Origin: Chloroflexota bacterium
GTDB lineage: Bacteria; Chloroflexota; Anaerolineae; UBA1429
Length of the DNA: 64,000 nucleotides
Direction of reading: 5' to 3'
Assembly: GCA_019873625.1 (NCBI GenBank)
Contig: JAIOAW010000012.1
Coordinates: forward strand, 1 to 64,000
The notes beneath the pieces were generated by a model that was not told the DNA's origin, did not search any database, and was given only the letters and a program-made list of their open reading frames with translations. This document shows positions 8,118 to 16,203 of this stretch, piece by piece. The position numbers and the translations under genes are program-made. The stretch's first letter is position 1; each line of letters opens with the position of its first letter.

Positions 8118-9197
8118 TCAGGCGTTTGGCACAAAGACCACCTTATATGCCCTTTTCGGCTCCTCGAGGAGGAGGTCAAAGGCCTCCTGATAGGCCTCCA
8201 ACCGAAAGCGGTGGGTGATCATCGAGCGCACGTCCACCGCGCCCGTCTGGATCAACGTATGGGCCTCGCGTTCGTCTCGGTAGAAGGCGTTTGAGGAACT
8301 CGTGAGCACGCGTTCGGAGCCGAGCGCGCGGGCGTTCAGGGCCAGGGCCTCGTCGTGCACGGCCAGGTTCACATAGGTGCCGGCCGGCCCCAAGAGGGCC
8401 ATGGCCTGCTGGAAGGTCTCCTCGGTGCCCACCGTATCGAAAATGGCCTGGCAAGAGGCCTCGCCAGTGGCTTGCCGAATGGTCTCGCGAAGGTCGGAGG
8501 TGGCGGGGTCCACCGCATAAAGGCCCGCATAGCGGCCGATCACCTCGCGCGCGATGGGGCTGGGGTCCGAAAGAAAAACATGCCGCGCACCTCGCACGCG
8601 GGCCACCTGGGCGATGCACAACCCGGCTGGCCCGCCGCCGATGCAGAGCACCGTCGCGCCGGGTGAGATCTGCGCCCGCCCCACGGCGTGGACGGCCACG
8701 CCCAAAATATCCCGCATCGCCTCCTCTTCGAAAGAGACGTGCTCCTCCATAGGGTGAAGCACGTCGGCCCAGGCCAGGCAATATTCGGCGTAAGCGCCGG
8801 GGTAATAATCCATCTCGCCCCACCCTTGGGCGTGGCCGATGTGCATCGTATGGGGGCACAGGTTCTCGTGGCCCGAACGGCACAGGGCGCACTCGCCGCA
8901 CACGCGGAAGGCCTGCACGCCCACGCGCCGGCCCAAAAGGCGCTCATAGAGGGGAGAGTTGACCTCCACCACCACGCCCGCGAACTCGTGGCCGAGGATC
9001 ATATTCGGCGGGTTATCCACGTGGTAACCCAGGGTATGGAGCGCCCAAGGGTTTTCTCCCAAATAGTAGCGCACGTCGCTCCCGCAGATGCCGCAAGCCT
9101 CGACCCGCACGATCACTTGGTTGGGTTCGGTAAGGCGCGGCCGAGGGATATCCACCAGTTCGAGGCGCTTTGGCCCCCTCAAGACGATGGCTTTCAT
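8118..9197 (-). CDS. Zinc-dependent medium-chain alcohol dehydrogenase
   Basis: 359 residues, ATG with AAAGGAGAG upstream. MDR-family landmarks: catalytic-zinc C-G-I-C-G-S-D, G-H-E-F-A-G, structural-zinc loop with four cysteines (C-G-E-C-A-L-C-R-S-G-H-E-N-L-C) and the Rossmann motif G-G-G-P-A-G. The closest types are sorbitol/threonine dehydrogenase-like enzymes oxidising a polyol or secondary alcohol with NAD(P). The insertion between the first Cys and G-H-E (about 25 residues longer than in yeast ADH) may shape the substrate pocket. It starts 10 bp after the glycosyltransferase stop. Substrate unknown. Confidence 0.87.
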   Translation of the reverse strand: MKAIVLRGPKRLELVDIPRPRLTEPNQVIVRVEACGICGSDVRYYLGENPWALHTLGYHVDNPPNMILGHEFAGVVVEVNSPLYERLLGRRVGVQAFRVCGECALCRSGHENLCPHTMHIGHAQGWGEMDYYPGAYAEYCLAWADVLHPMEEHVSFEEEAMRDILGVAVHAVGRAQISPGATVLCIGGGPAGLCIAQVARVRGARHVFLSDPSPIAREVIGRYAGLYAVDPATSDLRETIRQATGEASCQAIFDTVGTEETFQQAMALLGPAGTYVNLAVHDEALALNARALGSERVLTSSSNAFYRDEREAHTLIQTGAVDVRSMITHRFRLEAYQEAFDLLLEEPKRAYKVVFVPNA

Positions 9198-9206
9198 CTC
9201 TCTCCT

Positions 9207-10310
9207 TTAGGATAGTGCTTGGCCCTTTTCTTCAACCCCTTCGAGGAGGGCGGCCATCTCACGCTGGAAGCGTTCCACGCCAAAGGTCTGAGCGTGCGCT
9301 TTGATCTCTTCGGGGTCGAAGCGCATCGCCTCCAAGGTCTGCACGGCCTTCACGAGCGCCTCCGGAGTCGGCTCGCGGAAAAAGATCCCCGTGCGCCCCT
9401 CGACAATTGTATCGAGCGCCCCTCCGGCGGCATAGGCGATCACCGGTCGGCCCACGGCCATCGCCTCCAGCGGGGCGATGCCGAAATCCTCCTCGCCGGG
9501 GAAGATGAAGGCGCGGCAGCGCGCCATCTGGGCGCGCACAGTACGGTCATCGGCGATATAGCCCAAGAATTGGATATTCGGCGCGGCCATCGCCTCCAGC
9601 GCGGCGCGGTCGCGCCCATCCCCGATGATGCGCAGCGGCAACCCCAAGCGGTTGAAGGCCTGCACGGCCAGGTCAATCCGTTTATAGGGGACGAGCCGCG
9701 AGACGATGAGATAATACGCCTCCGGCTCGGCGCGTCCCACTGCGAGGCGCGTCTCCACCGGGGGATAGATGATGCGCGAGGGGCGGCGGTAGGTCTTCCA
9801 AATGCGCGCCTGCACCGTGCGCGAGATGGCCACGAACTCATCCACCCGCTGGGCGGCTAGGCAATCCCACTCGCGCAGGCCCTTCAAAAAAGGCTGCAGC
9901 GCCCACTGGGCCAGGCGCCCCACGCCCTCGCGCTCGATGTAGGCATGATAGTTCCACAAAAACCGCGCCGGCGTGAGGCAATAGCATACGTGGCGCGTCT
10001 CCGCTGGCGTGATGACGCCGTGGCCAAAGGCGCTCGTGAGGCTCAGCACCACGTCATAGCCGCGCAAGTCAAAATGTTCGAAGGCCAGGGGGTAGAGCGG
10101 CAAAAAGGGCTGATGGTGCCGTTTGATGAAGGGCAAGCGGTTGAGGAACGAGGGGCGGATATCCCACGTGCGGTAGCGCTCCGGCAGGGCTTCGGGGTTG
10201 TAGATGGAGGTGTAGATGGGCGCTTGGGGGTACATATCGTGTAGGACCTCCAACACCCGTTCGGCGCCGCCGTATTGGTTGAGCCAAGAGACGACCAGGG
10301 CAAGTTTCAT
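9207..10310 (-). CDS. Family 4-type (GT-B) glycosyltransferase
   Basis: 367 residues, ATG with AAGGGGGG upstream. GT-B fold: N-terminal S-W-L-N-Q-Y-G-G-A-E-R-V glycine loop, and the C-terminal nucleotide-sugar site with G-D-G-R-D-R, F-P-G-E-E-D-F-G-I-A-P-L-E-A-M-A and G-R-P-V-I-A-Y. The G-G-A-E-R opening is typical of retaining enzymes that add mannose or related sugars to lipids or surface glycans. No membrane helix is seen. It lies between mnmE (9 bp) and the alcohol dehydrogenase (9 bp), so co-expression is likely, but the mix of functions gives no pathway. Confidence 0.87.
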   Translation of the reverse strand: MKLALVVSWLNQYGGAERVLEVLHDMYPQAPIYTSIYNPEALPERYRTWDIRPSFLNRLPFIKRHHQPFLPLYPLAFEHFDLRGYDVVLSLTSAFGHGVITPAETRHVCYCLTPARFLWNYHAYIEREGVGRLAQWALQPFLKGLREWDCLAAQRVDEFVAISRTVQARIWKTYRRPSRIIYPPVETRLAVGRAEPEAYYLIVSRLVPYKRIDLAVQAFNRLGLPLRIIGDGRDRAALEAMAAPNIQFLGYIADDRTVRAQMARCRAFIFPGEEDFGIAPLEAMAVGRPVIAYAAGGALDTIVEGRTGIFFREPTPEALVKAVQTLEAMRFDPEEIKAHAQTFGVERFQREMAALLEGVEEKGQALS

Positions 10311-10319
10311 CCGCCCCCC

Positions 10320-11693
10320 TTATTTGCCGATGCAGAATTGGCTAAAAATGGTCTCGAGAAGGTCCTCGGTGGCCGTCTCCCCGGTGATCTCCCCCAGGGC
10401 CTCCACGGCCTCGGTAAGGTCAATGCTCACGAAATCGTCCGGCAGGCCCTCCCGAAGGGCCTGGCGCGCCTCGCGCACGTGTTGCAGGGCGCGTTGGAGC
10501 AGGTCTCGATGGCGGGGGTTGCTGGCGCGGGGCGCATCGGCAATGGCCACCTGGCCGGAAAGGATCACATCCACCAGCAGGGCCTCCAAAGCGGGCAATC
10601 CCTCGCCCGTGAGGGCCGAGATCGCGATGTGGGGGACTTCTGGGAGGATCTCTTCGGCGGCCGTCGCGCGGGGCAGATCGCACTTGTTGACCACCACCAC
10701 GGCGGGCCGCGCCCCCACCAGCGCGGCCACTTGGCGATCCTCTTCCGTGAGCGGCACGCTCCCATCTACCACCAAGAGCACGAGGTCCGCCTGTTCGATG
10801 GCCCGCCGGCTGCGTTCCACGCCCAGGCGTTCGACGAGGTCCTCGGCCTCGGTGAGGCCGGCCGTATCCACCAAGACCAACGGGATGCCTTGCAGGTCAG
10901 CCGTCTCTTCGATGGTATCGCGCGTGGTGCCGGGGATAGGCGTTACGATGGCCCGATCTTGCCGCAAAAAGGCGTTCAAGAGGCTGCTCTTGCCCACATT
11001 GGGCCGCCCAACGATGGCCGTGCGCACCCCTTGGCGGTAGATGATCCCCCGGCCGGCCTCCGCGAGGAGCGCCTGCAAACGATCCTCGGCCTCGGCGAGG
11101 GAGGGGGAGATATCCTGCGGGGGGATGTCATCCTCCGGAAAGTCTATCGCGGCTTGCAAATAGGCGAGGGCGCCTAGCAACCCTTGGCGCACAGCGCGCA
11201 CCGCCTGCGAGAGCCGCCCGCTCAGTTGGCCCACGGCCACGCGCAGGGCTGCCTCCGTTTTGGCACGGACGATATCCAGCACGGCCTCGGCCTGGGCGAG
11301 GTCGAGCCGCCCATTCAGAAAGGCGCGCAGGGTGAACTCCCCCTCGCGCGCGGGGCGCGCGCCGGCCTCCAGGCAGAGGCGCAAGATCTCGCGGAGCGCC
11401 ACGGGGCCGCCGTGGGCGTTGATCTCGAGCACGTCTTGCCGGGTGTAGGAGCGCGGCGCCTTCATAAACGAGAGGAGCACCTCATCCACCACGCGCCCGG
11501 TTTGTGGGTCTCGGATGTGCCCATAGTAAAGGCGGTAGGGTTTGGGCCAATGGCGCGCGCCGCGCGCCGGGTGAAAGAGGCGCCGGCCGATGGGCACCGC
11601 CTCTGGGCCGCTCACCCGCACGATGCCGATGCCCCCCTGCCCAAGCGGCGTGGCGATGGCTGCGATGGTATCATCCAGCGAATAGGTGCTCAT
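10320..11693 (-). CDS. mnmE: tRNA modification GTPase MnmE
   Basis: 457 residues, the usual length. N-terminal folate-binding domain (about 1-120), helical domain and an inserted G domain with G-R-P-N-V-G-K-S-S (P-loop), T-T-R-D-T-I-E-E (switch I), D-T-A-G-L and N-K-C-D. The C-terminus ends in the essential C-I-G-K motif (F-C-I-G-K). With MnmG it makes 5-carboxymethylaminomethyl or aminomethyl groups on U34 of tRNAs reading NNA/NNG codons. ATG overlaps the DUF951 stop (ATGA). MnmG is not in the window. Confidence 0.97.
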   Translation of the reverse strand: MSTYSLDDTIAAIATPLGQGGIGIVRVSGPEAVPIGRRLFHPARGARHWPKPYRLYYGHIRDPQTGRVVDEVLLSFMKAPRSYTRQDVLEINAHGGPVALREILRLCLEAGARPAREGEFTLRAFLNGRLDLAQAEAVLDIVRAKTEAALRVAVGQLSGRLSQAVRAVRQGLLGALAYLQAAIDFPEDDIPPQDISPSLAEAEDRLQALLAEAGRGIIYRQGVRTAIVGRPNVGKSSLLNAFLRQDRAIVTPIPGTTRDTIEETADLQGIPLVLVDTAGLTEAEDLVERLGVERSRRAIEQADLVLLVVDGSVPLTEEDRQVAALVGARPAVVVVNKCDLPRATAAEEILPEVPHIAISALTGEGLPALEALLVDVILSGQVAIADAPRASNPRHRDLLQRALQHVREARQALREGLPDDFVSIDLTEAVEALGEITGETATEDLLETIFSQFCIGK

Positions 11694-11920
11694 CGCTCCG
11701 GGGGCACCTCAGGGGCGGCAGGGGGCGTTTCGGCGCGGGAGACGAAGGCCTTGAGGCGCTTGTTGAACTCGCCGCGCGGCAAAAGGACGCGCCGACCGCA
11801 CTTCTGACAGCGCAGGCCGATATCCGCGCCGATGCGCACCACCACCCACACGTAGGATCCGCAGGGGTGCGGCTTGCGCAGTTGCACCACATCTCCCACC
11901 GAAACGGGGATGTAAGCCAT
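11690..11920 (-). CDS. DUF951 small protein with zinc-ribbon-like cysteines
   Basis: 76 residues. Begins M-A-Y-I-P-V-S-V-G-D-V-V-Q-L-R-K-P-H-P-C-G, the DUF951 signature, followed by L-R-C-Q-K-C-G-R (a second Cys pair) and R-G-E-F-N-K-R. It is predicted to be a compact beta-rich, perhaps nucleic-acid-binding protein; family function is not established. Start ATG at 11920 is two bases downstream of the rsmD stop, and its stop overlaps mnmE. The Pro/Glu-rich last 15 residues are an add-on beyond the domain. Confidence 0.85.
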   Translation of the reverse strand: MAYIPVSVGDVVQLRKPHPCGSYVWVVVRIGADIGLRCQKCGRRVLLPRGEFNKRLKAFVSRAETPPAAPEVPPER

Positions 11921-11922
11921 CG

Positions 11923-12501
11923 TTACGCCTCCTCTTCGGCCGGGGCCTCGCGCCCCAGGGCATAAAAGAGGAGCACCGTGCTCCCGTAACTCCTTTCGCG
12001 GACGAGCGCCAGGTTCTGGAGCGGCAGAGGACGGTACTCTTTGGGATGAATCTGCACGATGGCCCATCCCCCTGCGGTGAGGAGGTAGGGGCGCTCATCG
12101 AGGGCGAGCAGGGCCTCTGCCCACAGTTCGTGATACTGGGGCGGCGCGATGTAGATGTAATCAAAGGCCTCTTCAGGCGCGGCGTGGCGGAGATAATGGA
12201 AGGCGTCTCCTCGCACGACCTGCGCGTTGGCCTTGAGGCCCGTTATCTCCAGGTTGCGGCGGATCACCTCCAGGGCTTTGTGTCCCCTTTCCACAAAGAC
12301 GACGCGCGCCGCCCCTCGGCTGAGCGCCTCGATGCCCACGCCGCCCGTGCCGGCAAAGAGGTCCAAGAAGGAGGCCCCTTCGATTTCGGCGCCCAAGATG
12401 TTAAAAAGCGCCTCTTTGACGCGGTCGGTGATGGGGCGCGTGCCCTCGCCGGGCACCGAAAACAGGCGGCGCCCCTTGGCCTGGCCTGAGATGACGCGCA
12501 T
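11923..12501 (-). CDS. rsmD: 16S rRNA (guanine-966-N2)-methyltransferase RsmD
   Basis: 192 residues starting M-R-V-I-S-G-Q-A-K-G-R, the conserved RsmD N-terminus, with AGGAGG upstream (an ATG three codons earlier sits too close to it). R-P-T/I-x-D-R-V-K-E-A-L-F-N-I-L and the SAM motif L-F-A-G-T-G-G-V-G-I-E-A are intact. Oddity: motif IV, normally (N/D)-P-P-(Y/F), reads I-A-P-P-Q-Y, verified on the nucleotides; the residue that contacts the target amino group is therefore Ala, and the stacking aromatic is displaced by one. Family identity is clear; catalytic mode is open. Co-directional with DUF951 and mnmE. Confidence 0.9.
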   Translation of the reverse strand: MRVISGQAKGRRLFSVPGEGTRPITDRVKEALFNILGAEIEGASFLDLFAGTGGVGIEALSRGAARVVFVERGHKALEVIRRNLEITGLKANAQVVRGDAFHYLRHAAPEEAFDYIYIAPPQYHELWAEALLALDERPYLLTAGGWAIVQIHPKEYRPLPLQNLALVRERSYGSTVLLFYALGREAPAEEEA

Positions 12502-12571
12502 CGCCTCCATTCCCTCCTAAAATTCGTGCCCGATATCTCACAACTGGCTTTGGTGGTGCGGATGCCACCCC

Positions 12572-12961
12572 TTACGGCAGTTTCTGGCGCGCGTCCAGGT
12601 CGAAACTGTAGTAATCGCAGGTCAGTTCCTCGCCGGGGGCGATATCTCGCGCGGCGATGTTGACCTCTACGCCTTCGATAAAGGCGTCAAGGCAGTTGGG
12701 GGTATCCGAATGGTTCATATGCTTGGCATGGTCGCCGCAAAGGATGATCACCTTGCGATCGCCTTGCATCGTAACATAGCCGTACATATTCAGAAAATCC
12801 TGCGCGGGTTTTGGGAAGGTCCCCAGCGCATCATAGGGGATGACCAGATCCAGCCTGGGGTCAAACCGCCAGACCACCTGCCCTTTGCGAATCGGCTCTT
12901 CCGTAAAGCATCCCAACCCGTGGATGGGGCTGGGCCGAGCAGACGCCTTGATGAGTAACAT
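12572..12961 (-). CDS. Small SET-domain protein
   Basis: 129 residues, almost entirely SET domain: N-terminal G-L-G-C-F-x-x-E-P-I-R-K-G, the cofactor/knot motif N-H-S-D-T-P-N-C and G-E-E-L-T-C-D-Y-Y with the conserved Tyr. SET proteins transfer methyl from SAM to protein lysines. There is no pre- or post-SET zinc cluster, so it is a minimal type as found in scattered bacteria; substrate unknown. AAGGAG lies 11 bases before the ATG. It stands between folD (42 bp) and rsmD (70 bp). Confidence 0.88.
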   Translation of the reverse strand: MLLIKASARPSPIHGLGCFTEEPIRKGQVVWRFDPRLDLVIPYDALGTFPKPAQDFLNMYGYVTMQGDRKVIILCGDHAKHMNHSDTPNCLDAFIEGVEVNIAARDIAPGEELTCDYYSFDLDARQKLP

Positions 12962-13003
12962 AATCGAATCAACTCCTTGACGTGCGAAGGGTGTCTATGC
13001 GCC

Positions 13004-13858
13004 TCAGGCGGCCTGGCGCCAGGCCGCCGTCAGCACATTGCGCAAGAGCATCACGTTCGTCATCGGGCCGGTGCCGCCTGGCACGGGGGTAACCCAATCG
13101 GCCACTTCCATCGCCGCGGCGGTATCCACATCGCCCACCACGCGGTTGCCCACCACGTTTATGCCAAAATCCACCACCACGGCCCCTGGGCGGATCATCT
13201 CCCCCGTGATGACGCCCGGCCGCCCCACGGCCACCGCCAGAATCTCTGCCTCGCGCGTGATGGATGCCAAATCGGGCGTGCGCGAGTGGCAGATGGTTAC
13301 CGTGGCGTGCTCGTGGAGCATCAGGAGCGCCATCGGGCGCCCCACCACATTGCTTCGCCCCACCATCACGGCATATTTGCCGGCGAGCGCTATACCATAG
13401 CGGCGCAAGAGTTCTATGCCGCCGGCCGGGGTGGCGGGTACAAAGTAATCCCCTTCCGCCTGCAAAAGGCGCCCGGCGTTCAAAGGGTGAATGCCGTCCA
13501 CGTCTTTGCTCGGGTCTATGGCGTTGGCCACGAGCGACGGGGGCAAATGCCCCGGCAGGGGCATCTGCACCAGGATGCCATTGACAGCCGGCTCGCTATT
13601 GAGCGCCTCGAGCAGGCCGATGAGATCGGCGGCGCCAGCCGTGCGGGGCAAACGCCGGAGCGAAAAGCGCATCCCCACGCTTTGAAAGGCCCTCTCGATT
13701 TGCGCGATGTAACGCACAGCGGAGGGGTGTTCCCCCACCTGCACCACGGCGATGCCGGGCGCCAGGCCGTAGTGCTGGCGAAAGAGGGCCGCCTCTTGGG
13801 CGATCTCTTGCGTCATCGTGCGCGCCAAGGCACGCCCATCGAGAAGCCTTGCGGTCAT
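13004..13858 (-). CDS. folD: FolD-type methylenetetrahydrofolate dehydrogenase, cyclohydrolase lysine missing
   Basis: 284 residues, full length, ATG behind GGAGGGAG. FolD landmarks: G-I-L-V-Q-M-P-L-P, the D-V-D-G-I-H-P-L-N-A-G loop, V-G-R-S-N-V-V-G-R-P nucleotide site and the C-terminal P-V-P-G-G-T-G-P-M-T. In the N-terminal domain the conserved Y-x3-K reads Y-I-A-Q-I: the lysine equivalent to human Lys56, needed for methenyl-THF cyclohydrolase, is Ile. The Gln and Asp partners are kept. The enzyme may thus retain NADP-dependent dehydrogenase activity but have weak or no cyclohydrolase. Downstream of the UroD/MtaA-like gene (28 bp), hinting at one-carbon metabolism. Confidence 0.9.
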   Translation of the reverse strand: MTARLLDGRALARTMTQEIAQEAALFRQHYGLAPGIAVVQVGEHPSAVRYIAQIERAFQSVGMRFSLRRLPRTAGAADLIGLLEALNSEPAVNGILVQMPLPGHLPPSLVANAIDPSKDVDGIHPLNAGRLLQAEGDYFVPATPAGGIELLRRYGIALAGKYAVMVGRSNVVGRPMALLMLHEHATVTICHSRTPDLASITREAEILAVAVGRPGVITGEMIRPGAVVVDFGINVVGNRVVGDVDTAAAMEVADWVTPVPGGTGPMTNVMLLRNVLTAAWRQAA

Positions 13859-13886
13859 TCACTCCCTCCGTTGGGCGCTGTGGCCC

Positions 13887-14885
13887 TTATTCCGTGGCGG
13901 CCTGGGCCATCGCCTCCACATTGGCCGGCGGCACGTTCGGCAAGATGGCCTCGTGGCTGGGGGAAACGATCAAGCACGGCCCCAAGAGGCGTTTGACGCG
14001 CCGCACTTCGGCCTTGACCTCCTCTGGCGAGGCATGGATGAGGAGGTCTTGCGTGTCAATGCCGCCCAAGAAGGCGATGCGCCCCTTGAACGAGCGCGCC
14101 AGGGTTTCGGCATCCATATTCGCGGCCAGGGCCTGCAGCGGGTGCAGGCACTCTACGCCCGCCTCGATGAGGCGGTCTATCACCTTATAGATGGATCCGC
14201 ACGAATGCAGGATGACCTGGTATCCGTGGCGGTGCGCCTGCTCGGTGAACTGGCGAAACCACGGCATCACAAACCGGTCGAAATGCTTCGGGCTGCAGAT
14301 GAGGTCAATCTGCGTGCCGAAATCGTTCCCGAAAAAGTAGCCATCCATCTCGTCTTTGGCCAGGGCGAAGAAGCGCTCGTTTGCCTCGTAATAGAACGAA
14401 CATACCCGATCGGTGACGGCCTCTACCAAGGGAGGGTTGAGGTACATATTCATCATATAGGTTTCCATCCCAAAGAGATCCATCACGTTGTGGTAAAAGG
14501 GCGCCCACATACCGCTCGCGCGGTAATAGGGACCGGCCTGGCGCAGGGCCTCCAACGTCTCGGTAAAATCGAGGTCATCCACCGACGGCCAATCGTAATC
14601 GTCCAGTTCGGCTACCTCTTGGCAATGGGCCAGGGGGCCGGCCGTGCCGTGGGCCACCTTGCCGGGGATCTCGAAGGGGTTCTTGCGCGTGGGGTGGCGG
14701 TAGGTGCCCGCTGGAATCCAGCGAAAATCGTCGCCCAAATATCGGCGGATGGCCTCCTGATCGGTGGTGCCGAAATAGTCGTAATACAAGGGCCAGGAAT
14801 CGGCGTGGGGGTTGCCCAGCCAAAAGCCGCAACGGTCGGCGGCCCGCCCTGAGATGATGGTGCGAATGCGTTCGCGGCTATCCAT
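13887..14885 (-). CDS. UroD/MtaA-superfamily protein (predicted methyltransferase-like)
   Basis: 332 residues, ATG with a plausible GGGAGC. The TIM-barrel URO-D family is recognised by N-terminal R-E-R-I-R-T-I-I-S-G-R, the Y-H-N-V-M-D segment, H-S-C-G-S-I-Y-K-V-I-D-R-L-I-E-A-G-V and F-L-G-G-I-D-T-Q-D-L-L. The H-x-C pair and a later Cys (G-P-C-L-I-V) fit the zinc site of MtaA/CmuA-like corrinoid:thiol methyltransferases rather than the haem enzyme HemE, whose N-terminal arginine motif is not obvious. The acceptor and donor are unknown. Neighbours: M20 peptidase upstream (23 bp), folD downstream (28 bp); a RACo corrinoid activator is 9 kb away on the same strand. Confidence 0.78.
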   Translation of the reverse strand: MDSRERIRTIISGRAADRCGFWLGNPHADSWPLYYDYFGTTDQEAIRRYLGDDFRWIPAGTYRHPTRKNPFEIPGKVAHGTAGPLAHCQEVAELDDYDWPSVDDLDFTETLEALRQAGPYYRASGMWAPFYHNVMDLFGMETYMMNMYLNPPLVEAVTDRVCSFYYEANERFFALAKDEMDGYFFGNDFGTQIDLICSPKHFDRFVMPWFRQFTEQAHRHGYQVILHSCGSIYKVIDRLIEAGVECLHPLQALAANMDAETLARSFKGRIAFLGGIDTQDLLIHASPEEVKAEVRRVKRLLGPCLIVSPSHEAILPNVPPANVEAMAQAATE

Positions 14886-14908
14886 ACCTCATTGCTCCCG
14901 AAAAAGGA

Positions 14909-16114
14909 TCATCCTTTGCTCGTGGGTGGCTCGCTGAGGGCGAGCGCGAGGGCCATATAGCCGAGGGTCGCCTCCAGCAGTTGGCTCAGGGGCAAACGCT
15001 CATCGGCCACGTGGGCCATCGTCTCCTGGCCGGGGCCGAACCCCAAACAGGGCACACCCTGGGCGTAGAGAAACCCCCCGTCGGTGAAAAAGGGCCATAT
15101 CTCGATGGGCACCGGGTGCCCAAGCGCCCCCTCCAACGCCCGATGGGCCTTGGTAAGGAGGGGATCATCCGGTGCGGTGATGAAGGGCGTTATGGCGTGG
15201 CGCACGGTCTCGGTGTAGCCCGTGTAACTCGATACGCGTTGCGTGCGAAGGGTTACCTCCGCCGTGATACCCGGCTCTAGGCAAGATTGGATGATTCCCT
15301 CCAAAAGGGCTTGGGCTTGCGCGGGCGTTTCTTGAGGGGCGCTTCGCCAATCGAGGTGCACGCGCACCTCGGCGGGGATGACGTTGCTATTGTGCTGGTC
15401 CACGCCGATTAGCGTGGGCACCGCGGTCGTGCCGCCGAACTCGGCATCGCGCGCCAGAGGTGCCTCGCGCAAGGCAAGGAGAAAGCGCGCCATAGCGTAA
15501 TGGGGGTTGCGCCCTTCGTGGGGCACGCTGGCGTGCGCCGAGCGCCCGCGAAAGGTAACGATGAACTCAAAACGCCCTCGGTGCCCCCGCCGCAGGGTGT
15601 TGTGCGAAGGCTCGCCGATGATGGCCACATCGGGCCGCAGGGTGCGGCTCAAATAGCGCGTGCCCAGGCCCCCGACCTCCTCGCCGACCACGGCGGCCAA
15701 GAGGAGATCGCCGGGCGGCGTGAGGCCCGCCTCGCGCAAAAGGCCCAGGGCGTAAACCTGAGCGGCCACGGATCCCTTGTCATCCACCGCGCCACGCCCC
15801 CACAGGTGCCCCTCTTCGAGGGCGCCGGAAAACGGCTCATAGCGCCACAAGGAGGGGTCGCCGGGGTCTACGACGTCCAAATGGGCATGCAGGAGCACGC
15901 GGCGCCCCGGCCCGCCGCGCAGGCAACCGATGACGTTGCCCGCTTCATCCACCGAGATGTCGTCAAAACCGAGGGATTCCAACTCGCGCCGAACGAGCGC
16001 TGCCGCCTCGCCCTCCTGGCCCGTGAGGCTTGGCGTGCGCACCAACGCTTGGGCAAACCGCACGATGCGCTCACTGGCCCCATCTACGAGGGCGCGCAAA
16101 TCGGACTTGGGCAT
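14909..16114 (-). CDS. M20-family metallopeptidase/deacylase (ArgE/DapE/YgeY-like)
   Basis: 401 residues, ATG with AGGAGGGGG seven bases upstream; it starts M-P-K-S-D-L-R-A-L-V. Di-zinc site residues: H-A-H-L-D-V-V, G-R-G-A-V-D-D-K-G-S, catalytic G-E-E-V-G-G, G-E-P-S-H-N, and a C-terminal F-G-P-G. The dimerisation (lid) domain occupies about residues 180-290. The family removes N-acyl groups or cleaves dipeptides; layout resembles YgeY-type hydrolases but the substrate is not determinable. A clear promoter lies 43 bases upstream, and the UroD-like gene follows by 23 bp, so it heads an operon with uroD-like and folD. Confidence 0.87.
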   Translation of the reverse strand: MPKSDLRALVDGASERIVRFAQALVRTPSLTGQEGEAAALVRRELESLGFDDISVDEAGNVIGCLRGGPGRRVLLHAHLDVVDPGDPSLWRYEPFSGALEEGHLWGRGAVDDKGSVAAQVYALGLLREAGLTPPGDLLLAAVVGEEVGGLGTRYLSRTLRPDVAIIGEPSHNTLRRGHRGRFEFIVTFRGRSAHASVPHEGRNPHYAMARFLLALREAPLARDAEFGGTTAVPTLIGVDQHNSNVIPAEVRVHLDWRSAPQETPAQAQALLEGIIQSCLEPGITAEVTLRTQRVSSYTGYTETVRHAITPFITAPDDPLLTKAHRALEGALGHPVPIEIWPFFTDGGFLYAQGVPCLGFGPGQETMAHVADERLPLSQLLEATLGYMALALALSEPPTSKG

Positions 16115-16156
16115 TTTCCCCCTCCTCGGCGCAGTAGGCGCGGGATACATAGCGAA

Positions 16157-16185
16157 AGTGTAGCCCAGACCAAGGACTATGGCAA
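16157..16185 (-). promoter_or_regulatory. Sigma-A-type promoter for M20 peptidase operon
   Basis: Minus strand TTGCCA (16180-16185), 17-bp spacer, TACACT (16157-16162). Predicted start near 16150, giving a leader of about 36 bases ending in a strong ribosome-binding site. Confidence 0.6.
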
Positions 16186-16203
16186 AACGGTTGGGGGCAC
16201 CCT

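Noticed and set aside
9011-9025. TTATCCACG, DnaA-box-like
   Set aside because: Single copy inside the alcohol dehydrogenase coding sequence, codons explain it; another single copy is inside serA. No cluster.
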